Source of the DNA: Acidobacteriota bacterium
GTDB taxonomy: Bacteria; Actinomycetota; Acidimicrobiia; Acidimicrobiales; RAAP-2
Length of the DNA: 64,000 bases
Assembly: GCA_028873575.1 (NCBI GenBank)
Contig: JAGWHY010000002.1
Location: 1-64,000 of the forward strand
Direction of reading: 5' to 3'
Each line of letters opens with the position of its first letter. The first letter of the stretch is position 1. This document shows, one piece after another, positions 37,371 to 48,167 of the stretch. A program made the translations under genes and the position numbers. Under the pieces are notes generated by a model. The model did not search any database. It saw nothing but the letters and a program-made list of their open reading frames with translations, and was not told the DNA's origin.

Positions 37371-39122
37371 CTACGAGGTGACCGGTTTCTCATTTCGCCA
37401 GCTCCGCCACAGCGCGGCGTACTCCCCGTTTCGCGCGACGAGTTCGTCGTGCGTCCCGAGTTCCGCCACTTCGCCGTCAATCACGACGCACACGCGGTCG
37501 GCGTCGTGCGCGGTGTGTAGCCGGTGCGCGATGGCGATGACGGTGCGCCCCTCGAGCACCGCGCTGAGTGAGCGTTCGAGATGGCGCGCCGCTCGTGGAT
37601 CGAGCAGCGCCGTCGCCTCGTCGAGCACCAGCGTGTGTGGATTACTGAGTACCAGCCGCGCCAGCGCCAGTTGTTGGGCCTGGGCGGGCGTCAAGGGATG
37701 ACCGGTGGCGCCGAGCTCGGTGGCGAGTCCCTCGTCGAGAGCGCGAACCCATTCGAGTGCGTCCACGGCGTCGAGGGCGTGCTCGAGTTCGGCGTCGCTC
37801 GCGTTCGGACGCGCCAGCGCCAAGTTGTCGCGCACGCTGCCAATGAAGACGTGGTGCTCCTGGGTGACCAGGGCGACGTGCGAGCGTAACTGTCCAAGCG
37901 GCATCGACGCGAGATCGACCTCGCCTACGCGCACCGAACCTTCGCGCGGCGCGTCAATACCCGCGAGCAGGCGGCCCAAGGTCGATTTACCCGCGCCCGA
38001 CGGGCCCACGATGGCGAGGCGCTCGCCGGGGTGTACGGTCAACGTCACGTGGCGCAACACGTCGTGGCCGCGGCGATACGCGTAGGAAACGTCACGCACG
38101 GTAATGGTCTCACTCGACGGAGTAGGACCCTCGAGGGGGCGATCGTCGCGCACCGTTGAGACCCCGACCAGGCGCGCCAGTGACGTTTGGCCGACTTGAA
38201 GTTCGTCGAGCCACGAGATGATGCGGTCCAACGGATCATTAATTTGCACGACGTAGAGCGTCACCGTCGTCGCCGCGCCGAGACTGAGTTGGTGGTGAAT
38301 CGCCAGCCACCCACACCAGGCCAACGTCGCCGCGACGGCGAGCGCGAAGGCCGATTCGACGACGGGAAACCACGCGACGCGCATCCGTAACGTGTACTTC
38401 TCCGCGTAGAAGGATTCGCGCACGTTGGCGTCGATACGGCGACCCTGCCGGGGCCCCAATCGATGAGCGTCAATGGTGCGCGCACCCTCGGCGGTCTCGG
38501 CGACCGTGCCCGACAGCGTGGCGTAACTCATCCGTTCTCGTCGGTAGCCCGGTCCGGCGTAGCGCAAGTAGCGCCGCGTGGAGAAAAAGAGGATGGGGAG
38601 CGAGACAACGCCCATGACGGAGGCTTTGGGACTGACCAAGATCATCGCGACGAAGGTCAAGAGGGCTTGGACCATCGCCACCAGCCACTCGGGAAGCGCG
38701 AAGCGCACCGTGCGCGCCAGCGCTTCAACGTCGTTGGTGGTTCGACTCAAGAGATCGCCGGTGCCGGCTCGTTCAACGTCCACGAGGGGTAGCGCAAGCA
38801 CGCTGGCGAGAAAGTTCTCCCGAAGCTCGGCGAAAATGGTCTCGCCGAGCACGTAACTACGTCGACGGGCGAGGAAGGTGACGACCCCGTAGGTCACGCT
38901 TGCCGCCAGAAGGACGGCGACGTAGTCGGTGACGCGCGTAGTGGTGAGTTGACGTGCCGTGGCGAAGTTGGTCATTTTGCCAATGACCCAGGCGGGGATG
39001 AGCGAGGCAATCGACGCGAACGCGTAGAAGCTGAGCATGACCGCAAAGGACTTCGAGTGACGACGGATACTTCGTCGCGCGTACTCGCGAACCTCGAAAT
39101 TGGAGGCGACGGGCAGTTGCAT
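37371..39122 (-). CDS. ABC transporter ATP-binding/permease protein (exporter half, catalytic-type Walker motifs)
   Basis: IVGPSGAGKSTLGRLLAGID; LVLDEATALLDP; degenerate signature LTPAQAQQLALARL. Confidence 0.9.
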   Translation of the reverse strand: MQLPVASNFEVREYARRSIRRHSKSFAVMLSFYAFASIASLIPAWVIGKMTNFATARQLTTTRVTDYVAVLLAASVTYGVVTFLARRRSYVLGETIFAELRENFLASVLALPLVDVERAGTGDLLSRTTNDVEALARTVRFALPEWLVAMVQALLTFVAMILVSPKASVMGVVSLPILFFSTRRYLRYAGPGYRRERMSYATLSGTVAETAEGARTIDAHRLGPRQGRRIDANVRESFYAEKYTLRMRVAWFPVVESAFALAVAATLAWCGWLAIHHQLSLGAATTVTLYVVQINDPLDRIISWLDELQVGQTSLARLVGVSTVRDDRPLEGPTPSSETITVRDVSYAYRRGHDVLRHVTLTVHPGERLAIVGPSGAGKSTLGRLLAGIDAPREGSVRVGEVDLASMPLGQLRSHVALVTQEHHVFIGSVRDNLALARPNASDAELEHALDAVDALEWVRALDEGLATELGATGHPLTPAQAQQLALARLVLSNPHTLVLDEATALLDPRAARHLERSLSAVLEGRTVIAIAHRLHTAHDADRVCVVIDGEVAELGTHDELVARNGEYAALWRSWRNEKPVTS

Positions 39123-40843
39123 CAGCTCTCCTCGCGCAGGACAATCTGGCGGTACGTGGCGCTGCGCGCGACGAGTTCGTCGTGACGGCCGGTATCGGCG
39201 ACGGTGCCGTTGACGACGAGCACTACCTCGTCAACGGACTCAAGGAGTAGAGGGGACGTGGTGGCGATGAGCGTGGCGCGACCGTCGCGTGACGCGCGCA
39301 GGCGACGCGCAATTCGAGCCTCGGTGTGGGTGTCCACGGCTGAGGTTGGCTCGATGAGGATGAGGACTTGTGCGTCACTTAACAGCGCGCGCGCCAAACT
39401 CAAGCGCTGGCGTTGACCACCGGAGAAACTACGCCCCCGCTCTTCGACGTAGCTGTCGAGGCCCTCGTCGAGGGCGTCGAGCACGTCGAGGGCGCTCGCC
39501 GACGCGAGGGCCTCCATGATCTGGTCGTCGCTCAGGTCACCATGGGGGGCGAGCTCGTCGCGCAAGTCACCGGAAAACAGACGGGGTTCGACCTCGCTCA
39601 CGATCACGTGGCGACGGGCCTCGTTCAGTGCGTAGCGACTAAGCGCGACGCCGTTGACGGTGGTGGCGTCACCCTCGGCGACGTAACGACCTAGACGATC
39701 CGCAATTTCCGAAGCCTCGGCTGGCGTTTCGGTGACCAGCGCGGCGAAGACGCCGTCGCGGACGACGACGCCGCTCACGCCGTCACGAAGCTCGACCGGC
39801 CCCTCGGGCCAGGGGAGTGGGTCGGCCGGATCACTTACGAGAGGGGCGACGCCTAAGACGCGCAGAACTCGACCCGCCCCGACGTACGCGCGCGTCGTCG
39901 AGATGACGTACTCGACCGCGGTGCGAAGGGGCGTGGTGAGGAACGTGGCGTATCCGAAGAAGGCCACTAACTGACCGGGTTGCAAGACACCGCGCTGGAC
40001 GTCTTCGGCGCCGAGGAACGTCACGATGGCCGTCAAGATCGCCGGCAGGAATACCTGACCGGATTCGAGTCCGGCCTGGGGTCCGGCGATGCGGACGCCC
40101 GCGCGGCGAACCAACTGACTCTGACGCTGGTAGTTGCCCAAGAAGACTTCTTCACCACCGACCCCGCGTAAGACGCGAAGCCCCGCCACCGTGTCGGCAC
40201 CGAGGGCGGCTAAACGTCCCGCCGCGTCACGTTGGGCCGCCTGAGCGCGGTGGAGGGGTCGCATGAGCGGCGTCGTGAGCGTCGCGAGGATTGGTACGCC
40301 GAGCAGGACGACGAGGCCTAATTGGAGTGACGTCGACATCAAGATGATCGACACCACCAGCCACGAGGCAATCGAGCCGGCGAAGCGCGCCAAGACGTCA
40401 AAGGCGCCGCCAATGCGCATGGCGTCGGCGGACACCGTATTCACGACGTCACCCGACGTGACCTCTTCGGCGAGCGCTGAACCGAAGCCGGACACGTGTT
40501 GGCCGATGACTTGGATCGTGCGAAAGGCCGCGTTCAGCCAGTTCGTGACGGCGAATTGATGGCGCAAAGCGCCGCAGAGCGCTTGGAAGAGTCCGAGCGC
40601 CATTACGACCCCGACCCACGCGAACAGCGCCCCCGTGTCGTGATGGGTCACGCCGTGGTCGATCGCGGCACCTACCGCGGCCCACAGAAGCGCTTGACTG
40701 ACCATCCAGCCCACGCCACACAGGGCGTTCAAGATCAACAGAGTCCGCTGGTGACGCGCGAGCCAAAGCAGATAGCGCGCGGGTGAACGCGTGTCGGGCG
40801 CGCCGGGATCGGCCACTGGGAGTTCGGTAAAAAGTGCTGGCAT
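39122..40843 (-). CDS. ABC transporter ATP-binding/permease protein (exporter half, degenerate NBD)
   Basis: Start MPALFTELPV; canonical signature FSGGQRQRLSLARAL, but Walker A replaced by VTETPAEASEIADRL and Walker B LILIEPTSAVD. Confidence 0.88.
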   Translation of the reverse strand: MPALFTELPVADPGAPDTRSPARYLLWLARHQRTLLILNALCGVGWMVSQALLWAAVGAAIDHGVTHHDTGALFAWVGVVMALGLFQALCGALRHQFAVTNWLNAAFRTIQVIGQHVSGFGSALAEEVTSGDVVNTVSADAMRIGGAFDVLARFAGSIASWLVVSIILMSTSLQLGLVVLLGVPILATLTTPLMRPLHRAQAAQRDAAGRLAALGADTVAGLRVLRGVGGEEVFLGNYQRQSQLVRRAGVRIAGPQAGLESGQVFLPAILTAIVTFLGAEDVQRGVLQPGQLVAFFGYATFLTTPLRTAVEYVISTTRAYVGAGRVLRVLGVAPLVSDPADPLPWPEGPVELRDGVSGVVVRDGVFAALVTETPAEASEIADRLGRYVAEGDATTVNGVALSRYALNEARRHVIVSEVEPRLFSGDLRDELAPHGDLSDDQIMEALASASALDVLDALDEGLDSYVEERGRSFSGGQRQRLSLARALLSDAQVLILIEPTSAVDTHTEARIARRLRASRDGRATLIATTSPLLLESVDEVVLVVNGTVADTGRHDELVARSATYRQIVLREES

Positions 40844-40865
40844 TCTTTCGTCTCTTCGTTGAGGC

Positions 40866-41235
<370 letters not shown>

Positions 41236-41307
41236 ACTCCAGTCTGACACAGCGCTCTTTCACGCGACAATCACAATTGTGTGACAACTCGGCGGTAGCC
41301 TCGCGGG

Positions 41308-42570
41308 GTGTCCGAAACTGAGTCCGCCGCGCGCGTCGTGCTCAACGTCGGCGAGTTCTACGAACTCGTCACGGGTCACCTCGAGGCGGCCTTCGGGCGA
41401 CGCCGTCCACAGTGGGTCCGCGGTGAGGTCGCCAAGGTCTACGAAAAGACCCACCTTTACCTCGACCTCGTCGATGCCGGCAGCGCGTCGGACACCCGAC
41501 GTCCCGTCTTGAACGCGCACTGCTGGGCGACGGCGTGGGGTCCACTGAAGCGTCGCCTCGCGAGCGAGGGGGTCACGTTGACCCCAGGGACGGTGGTCGG
41601 GCTACTCGGGTACGTCGACGTCTACGCGCCCCAAGGAAAAATCGGTTTCACGGTGACCGAGATTGACGTCGAAGGTCTCCTCGGCGACCTCGCGCGTCGC
41701 CGCCTAGAACTCATCGCGCGCCTCGAACGCGAGGGGCTGCTCGAGCGCAATAAGAATCGACCGGCCCCCGTAGTGCCCCTACGCGTTGGCCTGGTGGCCA
41801 GTCCCGGCACCGAGGGATTCAACGACTTCGTGGGACAGTTGACGCGATCGGGCTTCTCCTTCGACGTCGCGGTCGTGACGACCTTGGTGCAAGGCGACGG
41901 CGCACCCGAGCAGATCGTTCGCGCACTCGAGCGTCTCGATGAGGCCGATCGTGACGTGATCTGCGTGGTGCGCGGCGGGGGTTCCAAGGGTGACCTCGCC
42001 TGTTTCGACGACGAGCGCGTGGCGCGGGCGATCGCGCAGTGCGCGACGCCCGTCTTTACCGGGATTGGTCACACGGGTGACGAGTCGGTGGCGGACCTGG
42101 TGGCCTTCGCGCGCGCGATCACCCCGACCAAGCTCGGCGAGGAGATTGTCGCGATGGTCGCCCAGTGGCACGCGCGTCACGTGCGCCAATCGGCCCAGAC
42201 CTTGGCGCGTTTCGCGAACGATCTTCTCGAGGAGTCCCACGAGTACCTCCGCGAGCGTCGACGCACCGTCGTGTTCGCGCTGCGGGACCGCCTGCGCGCC
42301 GAGACCCGGCACCTCGCGACGCAGCGCCAGCGCCTGCTGCGTGACGCACGACAGTTGCTCGAGGTGAACGCGACGTGGCTGACGTCCGCCCGTCAACTTT
42401 TAAGCGCCTACGATCCCCAACGTCGTTTGGCGCAGGGGTGGTCGATGGTGACCACGGCGTCGGGGACACTCGTACGCTCGAGCGATGACGTGGTCGAAGG
42501 AACGAACCTCGTGATACGCGTCAGTGACGGTCTCGTCACGGGTGTCGTGACCGGAAAGGAAGCATTATGA
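41308..42570 (+). CDS. xseA: Exodeoxyribonuclease VII large subunit
   Basis: WVRGEVAKVYEKTHLYLDLVD, VGLVASPGTEGFNDFV, VVRGGGSKGDLACFDDERVARAIAQCATPVFTGIGHTGDESVADLVA. Confidence 0.95.
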   Translation: MSETESAARVVLNVGEFYELVTGHLEAAFGRRRPQWVRGEVAKVYEKTHLYLDLVDAGSASDTRRPVLNAHCWATAWGPLKRRLASEGVTLTPGTVVGLLGYVDVYAPQGKIGFTVTEIDVEGLLGDLARRRLELIARLEREGLLERNKNRPAPVVPLRVGLVASPGTEGFNDFVGQLTRSGFSFDVAVVTTLVQGDGAPEQIVRALERLDEADRDVICVVRGGGSKGDLACFDDERVARAIAQCATPVFTGIGHTGDESVADLVAFARAITPTKLGEEIVAMVAQWHARHVRQSAQTLARFANDLLEESHEYLRERRRTVVFALRDRLRAETRHLATQRQRLLRDARQLLEVNATWLTSARQLLSAYDPQRRLAQGWSMVTTASGTLVRSSDDVVEGTNLVIRVSDGLVTGVVTGKEAL

Positions 42571-42776
42571 CCAATCGTGGGTGGAACGAATCGGCCGACG
42601 AACTGAACGCGATTATCGCCTCGTTCGACGAGGGCGAGGTCAGCGTCGACGAACTCTTCGCCAAACTCGAACGCGCGACGACCATCATCGAAGACCTCGA
42701 ACAGCGTCTGGCGGGGACGACGGCCAAGATTGAAGAGCTCGCGCCGCGCCTCGCCAAACTGACGGACGACGAATGA
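42567..42776 (+). CDS. xseB: Exodeoxyribonuclease VII small subunit
   Basis: Small helical protein directly after xseA. Confidence 0.85.
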   Translation: MTNRGWNESADELNAIIASFDEGEVSVDELFAKLERATTIIEDLEQRLAGTTAKIEELAPRLAKLTDDE

Positions 42777-43486
42777 GCTCGCCGTATCTCCGTCAGTTTC
42801 TCGCCGGGCGTGACTTCGCGCTCGACGACTCGGTGGCCGTGGGAATGCGCAACTTCGCCTACGCCGTCGGCGACCGTGAGGCGGGCGTCGCCGTGCTGGT
42901 GGACCCCGCCTACCGGCCCGTGGAGCTCGCCGAACTCGTGGAGGCCGACGGGCTACGCGTCGTGGGCGCCCTGGCCACCCACTACCACCCCGACCACGTC
43001 GGGGGGTCACTCGGCGGACGTACGGACGTGGCCGGCATCGCGGAACTGCTCGCGTGGCGCGACGTCCCGATTCACGCGCAGCACGACGAATTGACGTGGA
43101 TCACGCGCCGCACGGACGTGGGCGCGGAGCACCTCGTGGGACACGACGACGGCGACGTGCTGCGCGTCGGTGACGTGGCGGTGACGTTGGTGCACACGCC
43201 GGGTCACACGCCCGGCAGCCAGTGTCTCTTGGTCGAGGGCTCGCTCATCAGTGGCGACACGCTCTTTATCGACGGCTGTGGCCGTACGGACTTGCCCGGC
43301 GGTGATCCCGAGGCGATGTACGACACTTTGACGCGCCGTTTGGCGAACGTGCCCGGCGACACGGTGCTGCTCCCTGGTCATCTCTACTCGCCGGAAAGCT
43401 CCGCACCGATGACCGAGGTGCGAGGGCGCAATTTTGTTCTGGCGCCCCAGTCACGTGAACAGTGGCTCGCGATGTTTGGCTCGTGA
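42773..43486 (+). CDS. MBL-fold metallo-hydrolase (glyoxalase II-like)
   Basis: THYHPDHVGG, HTPGHTPGSQCLLVEGSLISGDTLFIDGCGRTDLPGGD. Confidence 0.92.
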   Translation: MSSPYLRQFLAGRDFALDDSVAVGMRNFAYAVGDREAGVAVLVDPAYRPVELAELVEADGLRVVGALATHYHPDHVGGSLGGRTDVAGIAELLAWRDVPIHAQHDELTWITRRTDVGAEHLVGHDDGDVLRVGDVAVTLVHTPGHTPGSQCLLVEGSLISGDTLFIDGCGRTDLPGGDPEAMYDTLTRRLANVPGDTVLLPGHLYSPESSAPMTEVRGRNFVLAPQSREQWLAMFGS

Positions 43487-44709
43487 GCCTTTTAAATCCC
43501 CAGTCCTCGGTCGTCATTGTGGGGGCCGGTCTCGCGGGTTGGCGCCTCGCGGAAGGTCTACGCCAAGAAGGTTTCAATGGTCGCGTCACGCTGGTGGGTG
43601 ACGAGCCTTACCAGCCCTACGACCGACCGCCACTGTCCAAGCAGGTTCTGGTCGGCAAGTGGGACCTCGATCGCGCGACGTTGGTGCGCGAAGACTCGAC
43701 CGTCTCGGGGAGTGTCGAGTGGCGCCTCGGCCGTCGGGCGGTGGCGCTCGACGTTGAGCAAAAGGTGGTCACGCTCGACGACGAGTCTCGCCTCGACGCG
43801 ACGCACGTGGCCATCGCGACGGGCGCGCGCGCGCGACGTTTGACGTTGAGCGCGGGCGATCTCGTGCACACGATTCGCGCCCGCGACGACCTGGCGAAGT
43901 TGCTCGCGGATCTCGAAAGCGCCGACGTCACCCGTCCGTGGGTCGTCATCGGCGCGGGTTTCCTGGGTGCCGAGGTGGCGACCGCTCTGCGCACACGCGA
44001 CGTCGCAGTCATCGCCCTCGAGGTGGCGAACGCGCCACTCGAGGGCGTCGTGGGGGTGCCCGCGGCGCAGTGGTTGCGTCGACTGCCCGACGACTTTGGC
44101 GTCGACCTACGAACGAACCAACAAGTTCGTGACGTGCGAGGTTCCGCGGGAAGGTTCGTCGTTGAACTCGACGACGGCGAGAATATCGAGGCGGCGGGCG
44201 TTGTGGCCTGCGTCGGCTCCACCCTCGAACTGGGGTGGCTGGAGAGTTCGGGGCTGCGCGTGGACGGTGGCGTCGTGGTGGACGAGCATCTGCAGGCGGC
44301 GACTGACGTCGCGGCCCTCGGTGACGTCGCGCGTTTCGCGTGGCCCGGTCCCGTGGGCGAGGAACTGATTCGCGTCGAACACTGGGAGGTGGCGAACTTT
44401 CACGCCGCGCAACTCGCGAGGTTTTGGACTCGAGGCGTGGGACCGGAGCGGAACTTGGTGCCCTACTTCTGGTCCGATCAGTACGGCAAGAAGATCCAGA
44501 TGCTCGGTCACCCCCGACCCGACGACGAGGTCACGCTGGTTCACGGCGACCTTGCGTCGGCGAAGTGGCTCGCGTTGTACACGCGCCACGACGTCGTCAC
44601 TGGACTGCTCGCGTTGTCGTCGCCGCGAGCGTTGATGACCTCAAAGGTGTTGCTCGACCAAGTCACCTCACGCGACGACGCCTTCGCCCTCGCGCCGTGG
44701 AACGCTTAA
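43483..44709 (+). CDS. FAD-dependent NAD(P)H:ferredoxin reductase-like oxidoreductase
   Basis: VVIVGAGLAGWRLAEGLRQEGF, YQPYDRPPLSKQVL, VVIGAGFLGAEVA, ALGDVARF. Confidence 0.92.
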   Translation: MSLLNPQSSVVIVGAGLAGWRLAEGLRQEGFNGRVTLVGDEPYQPYDRPPLSKQVLVGKWDLDRATLVREDSTVSGSVEWRLGRRAVALDVEQKVVTLDDESRLDATHVAIATGARARRLTLSAGDLVHTIRARDDLAKLLADLESADVTRPWVVIGAGFLGAEVATALRTRDVAVIALEVANAPLEGVVGVPAAQWLRRLPDDFGVDLRTNQQVRDVRGSAGRFVVELDDGENIEAAGVVACVGSTLELGWLESSGLRVDGGVVVDEHLQAATDVAALGDVARFAWPGPVGEELIRVEHWEVANFHAAQLARFWTRGVGPERNLVPYFWSDQYGKKIQMLGHPRPDDEVTLVHGDLASAKWLALYTRHDVVTGLLALSSPRALMTSKVLLDQVTSRDDAFALAPWNA

Positions 44710-46154
44710 AACGAAATTGCGCTGAGCTCCGGGATGGTCGCCGCGGCGCGCTCGACGACGCGAGCCCACTGCGCACGCTGCGCGTGGCGCTCGTCGTCAC
44801 CGATGGTCGCTTCGGCCACGTAGCGCGGTCGCCACAGCGCCTCCACGTCGGCGCCGTCGAGGGCGCCCGCTCCCACCAGGGCCATGAGCCCGGCCCCGCG
44901 CGTCGTGGCTTCGCGTTCCGCGCTCACCGCGACGGGTCGACCCAGTAGATCGGCGAGTCGCTGCACGAAATACGGGTTGGCGGTCATCCCGCCGTCGACG
45001 CGCAACTCGGCGAGCGGTGCCGGGAGGTGGGTCTCGGCGGCCTCGACGAGGTCAACCCCGCGCTGGGCGACCCCGTCGAGGACCGCGCGCACGAGGTGAG
45101 CCCGGGAACTGCCGCGCGTGAGACCGAAGAAGGCGCCTCGGGCGCCGAAGTCCCACTGCGGCGTGCCCAGACCGTTAAAGGCCGGTACGAAGAAAACACC
45201 GTCGGCGCTCGGGACGCTGGTGGCGAGTGCGCTGGTGTCGTTGACGTCGTCGAGTATCTGGAGTTCGTCACGCAGCCACTGCACGCAGGACCCGGCGCTG
45301 AAGTCAATCGCTTCGACGCCCCACGTCACGACGCCGTCACGGCTCCGCATCACGGTCGGAAAACAGCCCGAGTCGAAACGCGTCATCGTCGCGGGCGACG
45401 CCTCGCCCGAGACCATGTCGAGCATGGCGCCCGTGCCGAAGGTGATTTTGGCGCCGGCGTTGACGAGTGACTGTCCAAAGAGGGAGGCGGGCTGGTCGCC
45501 GACGAGCCCCACGATGGGCGGCGCGCCGTCGAGCGCGACGGCACGCCCGCACGTTCCCATGGTGTCCACCAGGGTGGCCAACATGGTTGAGGGTAGATCG
45601 AGGCGCTCGGCGAGTGCGAGGTCCCACGACGCGAGGTCTCGATGCACGAGGCCGGTGACACTGGCGTTCGATCGATCGGTGACGAACGACTCGCCGCGAC
45701 TCAGGTGCCAGGCGATCCAGGTTTCAATCGTGGCCACGCGCAGGTGCTCGGGCGCGACGCCGCTCTGCTTCACTAGCCACGCTGCCTTCGTGGCCGTCTG
45801 GTTCGGCGCCAACCGGATCCCCTCACCCTGCAAGATCAGGCAGTCAAAGACAGTGCGCAGATCCTGCCAGCCGAGGGCCGGACCCACGGGTTGACCGGAG
45901 CGGTGATCAAAGACGATGGTGGTGGCGCGTTGGTTGGTGATCGCGACGACGTCCGCGCGACCGCCGTCGCGCAGCGTCGCGTGGGCTAGCTCGAGCGCGA
46001 CCGAGGCGATTTCGGCCGCGTCGAGCTCGACCTCACCCGGTGAAGGTGAGCGAAGGGTCAGCGGTCGTTGCGTGACGTGGCTCACGTTGCCGTCGTCACT
46101 CACCAGGGCGGCGCGCACTGACGACGTGCCGACGTCAATGGTCAGGGCCCTCAC
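44706..46154 (-). CDS. glpK: FGGY-family kinase, probable glycerol kinase
   Basis: LTIDVGTSSVRAALV, LGWQDLRT, FGTGAMLDMVSGE, ELRVDGGMTANPYFVQRLADLLGRPV; clustered with glpD. Confidence 0.85.
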   Translation of the reverse strand: MRALTIDVGTSSVRAALVSDDGNVSHVTQRPLTLRSPSPGEVELDAAEIASVALELAHATLRDGGRADVVAITNQRATTIVFDHRSGQPVGPALGWQDLRTVFDCLILQGEGIRLAPNQTATKAAWLVKQSGVAPEHLRVATIETWIAWHLSRGESFVTDRSNASVTGLVHRDLASWDLALAERLDLPSTMLATLVDTMGTCGRAVALDGAPPIVGLVGDQPASLFGQSLVNAGAKITFGTGAMLDMVSGEASPATMTRFDSGCFPTVMRSRDGVVTWGVEAIDFSAGSCVQWLRDELQILDDVNDTSALATSVPSADGVFFVPAFNGLGTPQWDFGARGAFFGLTRGSSRAHLVRAVLDGVAQRGVDLVEAAETHLPAPLAELRVDGGMTANPYFVQRLADLLGRPVAVSAEREATTRGAGLMALVGAGALDGADVEALWRPRYVAEATIGDDERHAQRAQWARVVERAAATIPELSAISF

Positions 46155-47575
46155 CAGGGTTCGCCGCCCACGCCGAGCACGCCCGGGTTCAAAAGGTTCA
46201 GGGGATCGAGCATGTGCTTTAAGGCTACGAGCAGTGGGAAGGCTGAACCAAGCGCCTCGCGCATGAAGCGGGCACGGTTACGCCCCACGCCGTGATGGTG
46301 ACTGAGCGCCGCGCCCCTCTCCAGGACGACGCGCGACGCCGTGTCCCACGCGCCGCGATAGAAGGCCTCGGGATTCGTCTCGGGTCGCCCGGCGAACGTG
46401 AAATACAAACAGGCTCCGTCGAGGTAGGCGTGGGACTGGTGCACCGACGCGACGAGCATCTCGGGTAGGGCGCGCAGCGACGCTAAGACCGCGTCGCTGA
46501 GTGCGGCCAGCGTCGACCAGGGACCGGCGACTTCGATGGTGTCGACCACGAGGCCGCCCTGCCACAGTGGCGCGAGTGCGCCGACGTCGTTGCGGTGCGC
46601 GAGCCAGCGCGCGACTAACGCCGCGTCGAGGGGCGAGGCGGCGTGACACTCAGCCTCAACGATCGCCATCGTGGCGTCGACCAGCAGTGGTTCGCCCTCG
46701 TCGAGCACGATCACGACGCAACGCTCGTCGTCGAAGCTCCGACGCGACTCGACGGCGTCGTACAGGCGAAGAACGGCTGGGTGGGCGTCACGCTGGAGGA
46801 TACGTCGACACGCCTCGAGGCCTTGGGCGAAATCGTCGAAGGCGTACGCCGCGCGCTGTTCGTAGGCGGGTCGGCGTCGGGCGAGCAACGTCGCCTCGGT
46901 GATGACGCCGAGCGTGCCTTCACTACCGACGAAGAGTTGGACGAGATCGGGTCCGGTGGCGTAGCGCGGTCCGTGGTCGCCAAGTTCGACGTCGGATCCG
47001 TCGGCGAGGATGACCCGAAGTCCGCGCACGATGTCCTCAATCTTGCCGTACCGATTGGAGTACTGACCCGCGCCGCGACAGGCGAGCCATCCTCCCACGG
47101 TCGCGAGGTCGAACGACTGGGGAAGGTGGCCGACGGTTAAGCCGTGCGACGACAGCACGGCCTCGAGTTCGGGTCCGCGGCAACCGGCCTCCACGCGAAC
47201 GGTTCCGGTGACGTCATCAATTGCGAGAACGTGGTTCATCGCGGTCAAATCCAGCGCGAGGCCGCCGTCGGCGGGCGTGGCCCCACCGACGACGCTCGAG
47301 CGCCCGCCTTGGACGGTCACGCTTCGCCCCAGACGTCGAGCGAGGGCCAGCGTGGTGGCGACGTCGTCGCTCGAGCGCGCGCGCACGACCGCGCCGGGCC
47401 ACGCGCGCACCTCGCCGCGCTCGGTCAGGGGAATGGCGAGCGGCCACCAGTCGCGTCCGTGCTCGGCGCGCTCGTGAGCGTCGACACTGAAGTTCAAACC
47501 GAGCTCGCCGAGTGCCGTCGAGAGTTCGACGTCGCTCGGCGGGGCGACCACGTCACGTGGAAAGTTATTGGGCAT
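46151..47575 (-). CDS. FAD-binding oxidase, alkyldihydroxyacetonephosphate synthase-like
   Basis: VTVQGGRSSVVGGATPADGGLALDLTAMN, HLPQSFDLATVGGWLACRGAGQYSNRYGKIEDIV, LSHHHGVGRNRARFM. Confidence 0.88.
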   Translation of the reverse strand: MPNNFPRDVVAPPSDVELSTALGELGLNFSVDAHERAEHGRDWWPLAIPLTERGEVRAWPGAVVRARSSDDVATTLALARRLGRSVTVQGGRSSVVGGATPADGGLALDLTAMNHVLAIDDVTGTVRVEAGCRGPELEAVLSSHGLTVGHLPQSFDLATVGGWLACRGAGQYSNRYGKIEDIVRGLRVILADGSDVELGDHGPRYATGPDLVQLFVGSEGTLGVITEATLLARRRPAYEQRAAYAFDDFAQGLEACRRILQRDAHPAVLRLYDAVESRRSFDDERCVVIVLDEGEPLLVDATMAIVEAECHAASPLDAALVARWLAHRNDVGALAPLWQGGLVVDTIEVAGPWSTLAALSDAVLASLRALPEMLVASVHQSHAYLDGACLYFTFAGRPETNPEAFYRGAWDTASRVVLERGAALSHHHGVGRNRARFMREALGSAFPLLVALKHMLDPLNLLNPGVLGVGGEPW

Positions 47576-48167
47576 CGAGCTCGTCACGAGCCTCACTCTC
47601 ATTCATCTGGACTTCGAAGACGCACTCCACGAGGTCGACGCGTACTTGGCAAAAACCGGCGTTCAGGAGTGTTTTTCGCGAGGCCGCGTTCTCGGGCGTC
47701 GTGACGGCGAAAACGACGCGCACGCCCAGTTCGCCCGCGAGCCCTACGAGGGCGGTCGCCGCTTCGCTGGCGAAACCGTGACCTCGCGCTTCGGGGGCGA
47801 TTCCGAACCCGATTTCCACGCGGCCGTCGTCGGGCGCACTGTGAAAACCAATGCCGCCGATGACGACGCCGTCAACGAGACGCGAGATGAGGTAGACCCC
47901 GAACGGCCGCTGATCGCCGTAACGCAACGTCCGCTCGAGGAGGCTCGCCAGCGCGTGCACGTCACCATCGGAGGGAAAGCCCTCGGACCAGTGGTCCGTC
48001 GGTTCCGGCGCGTTCGCGAGGACGCGCCGTATTTCAGTCTCGTCCGGTGGGTGCAGGGCGAGGCGAGAAGTTCGCAGGTCAGTCGTGGTCCACCTCGAGA
48101 CCGGCCGCCGCGAACTCGTGGCGCACCAAGGATTGATAGTTCGTGACTTGCCGCGCGACGTCGTCAT
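47565..48167 (-). CDS. GNAT-family acetyltransferase (start uncertain)
   Basis: TSRLALHPPDETEIRRVL, GGIGFHSAPDDGRVEIGFGIAPEARGHGFASEAATALV. Confidence 0.82.
   Translation of the reverse strand: MTTSRGKSRTINPWCATSSRRPVSRWTTTDLRTSRLALHPPDETEIRRVLANAPEPTDHWSEGFPSDGDVHALASLLERTLRYGDQRPFGVYLISRLVDGVVIGGIGFHSAPDDGRVEIGFGIAPEARGHGFASEAATALVGLAGELGVRVVFAVTTPENAASRKTLLNAGFCQVRVDLVECVFEVQMNESEARDELDAQ

Noticed and set aside
41779-42396. Minus-strand ORF (205 aa) opposite xseA
   Set aside because: Reverse-frame shadow; xseA is unambiguous.
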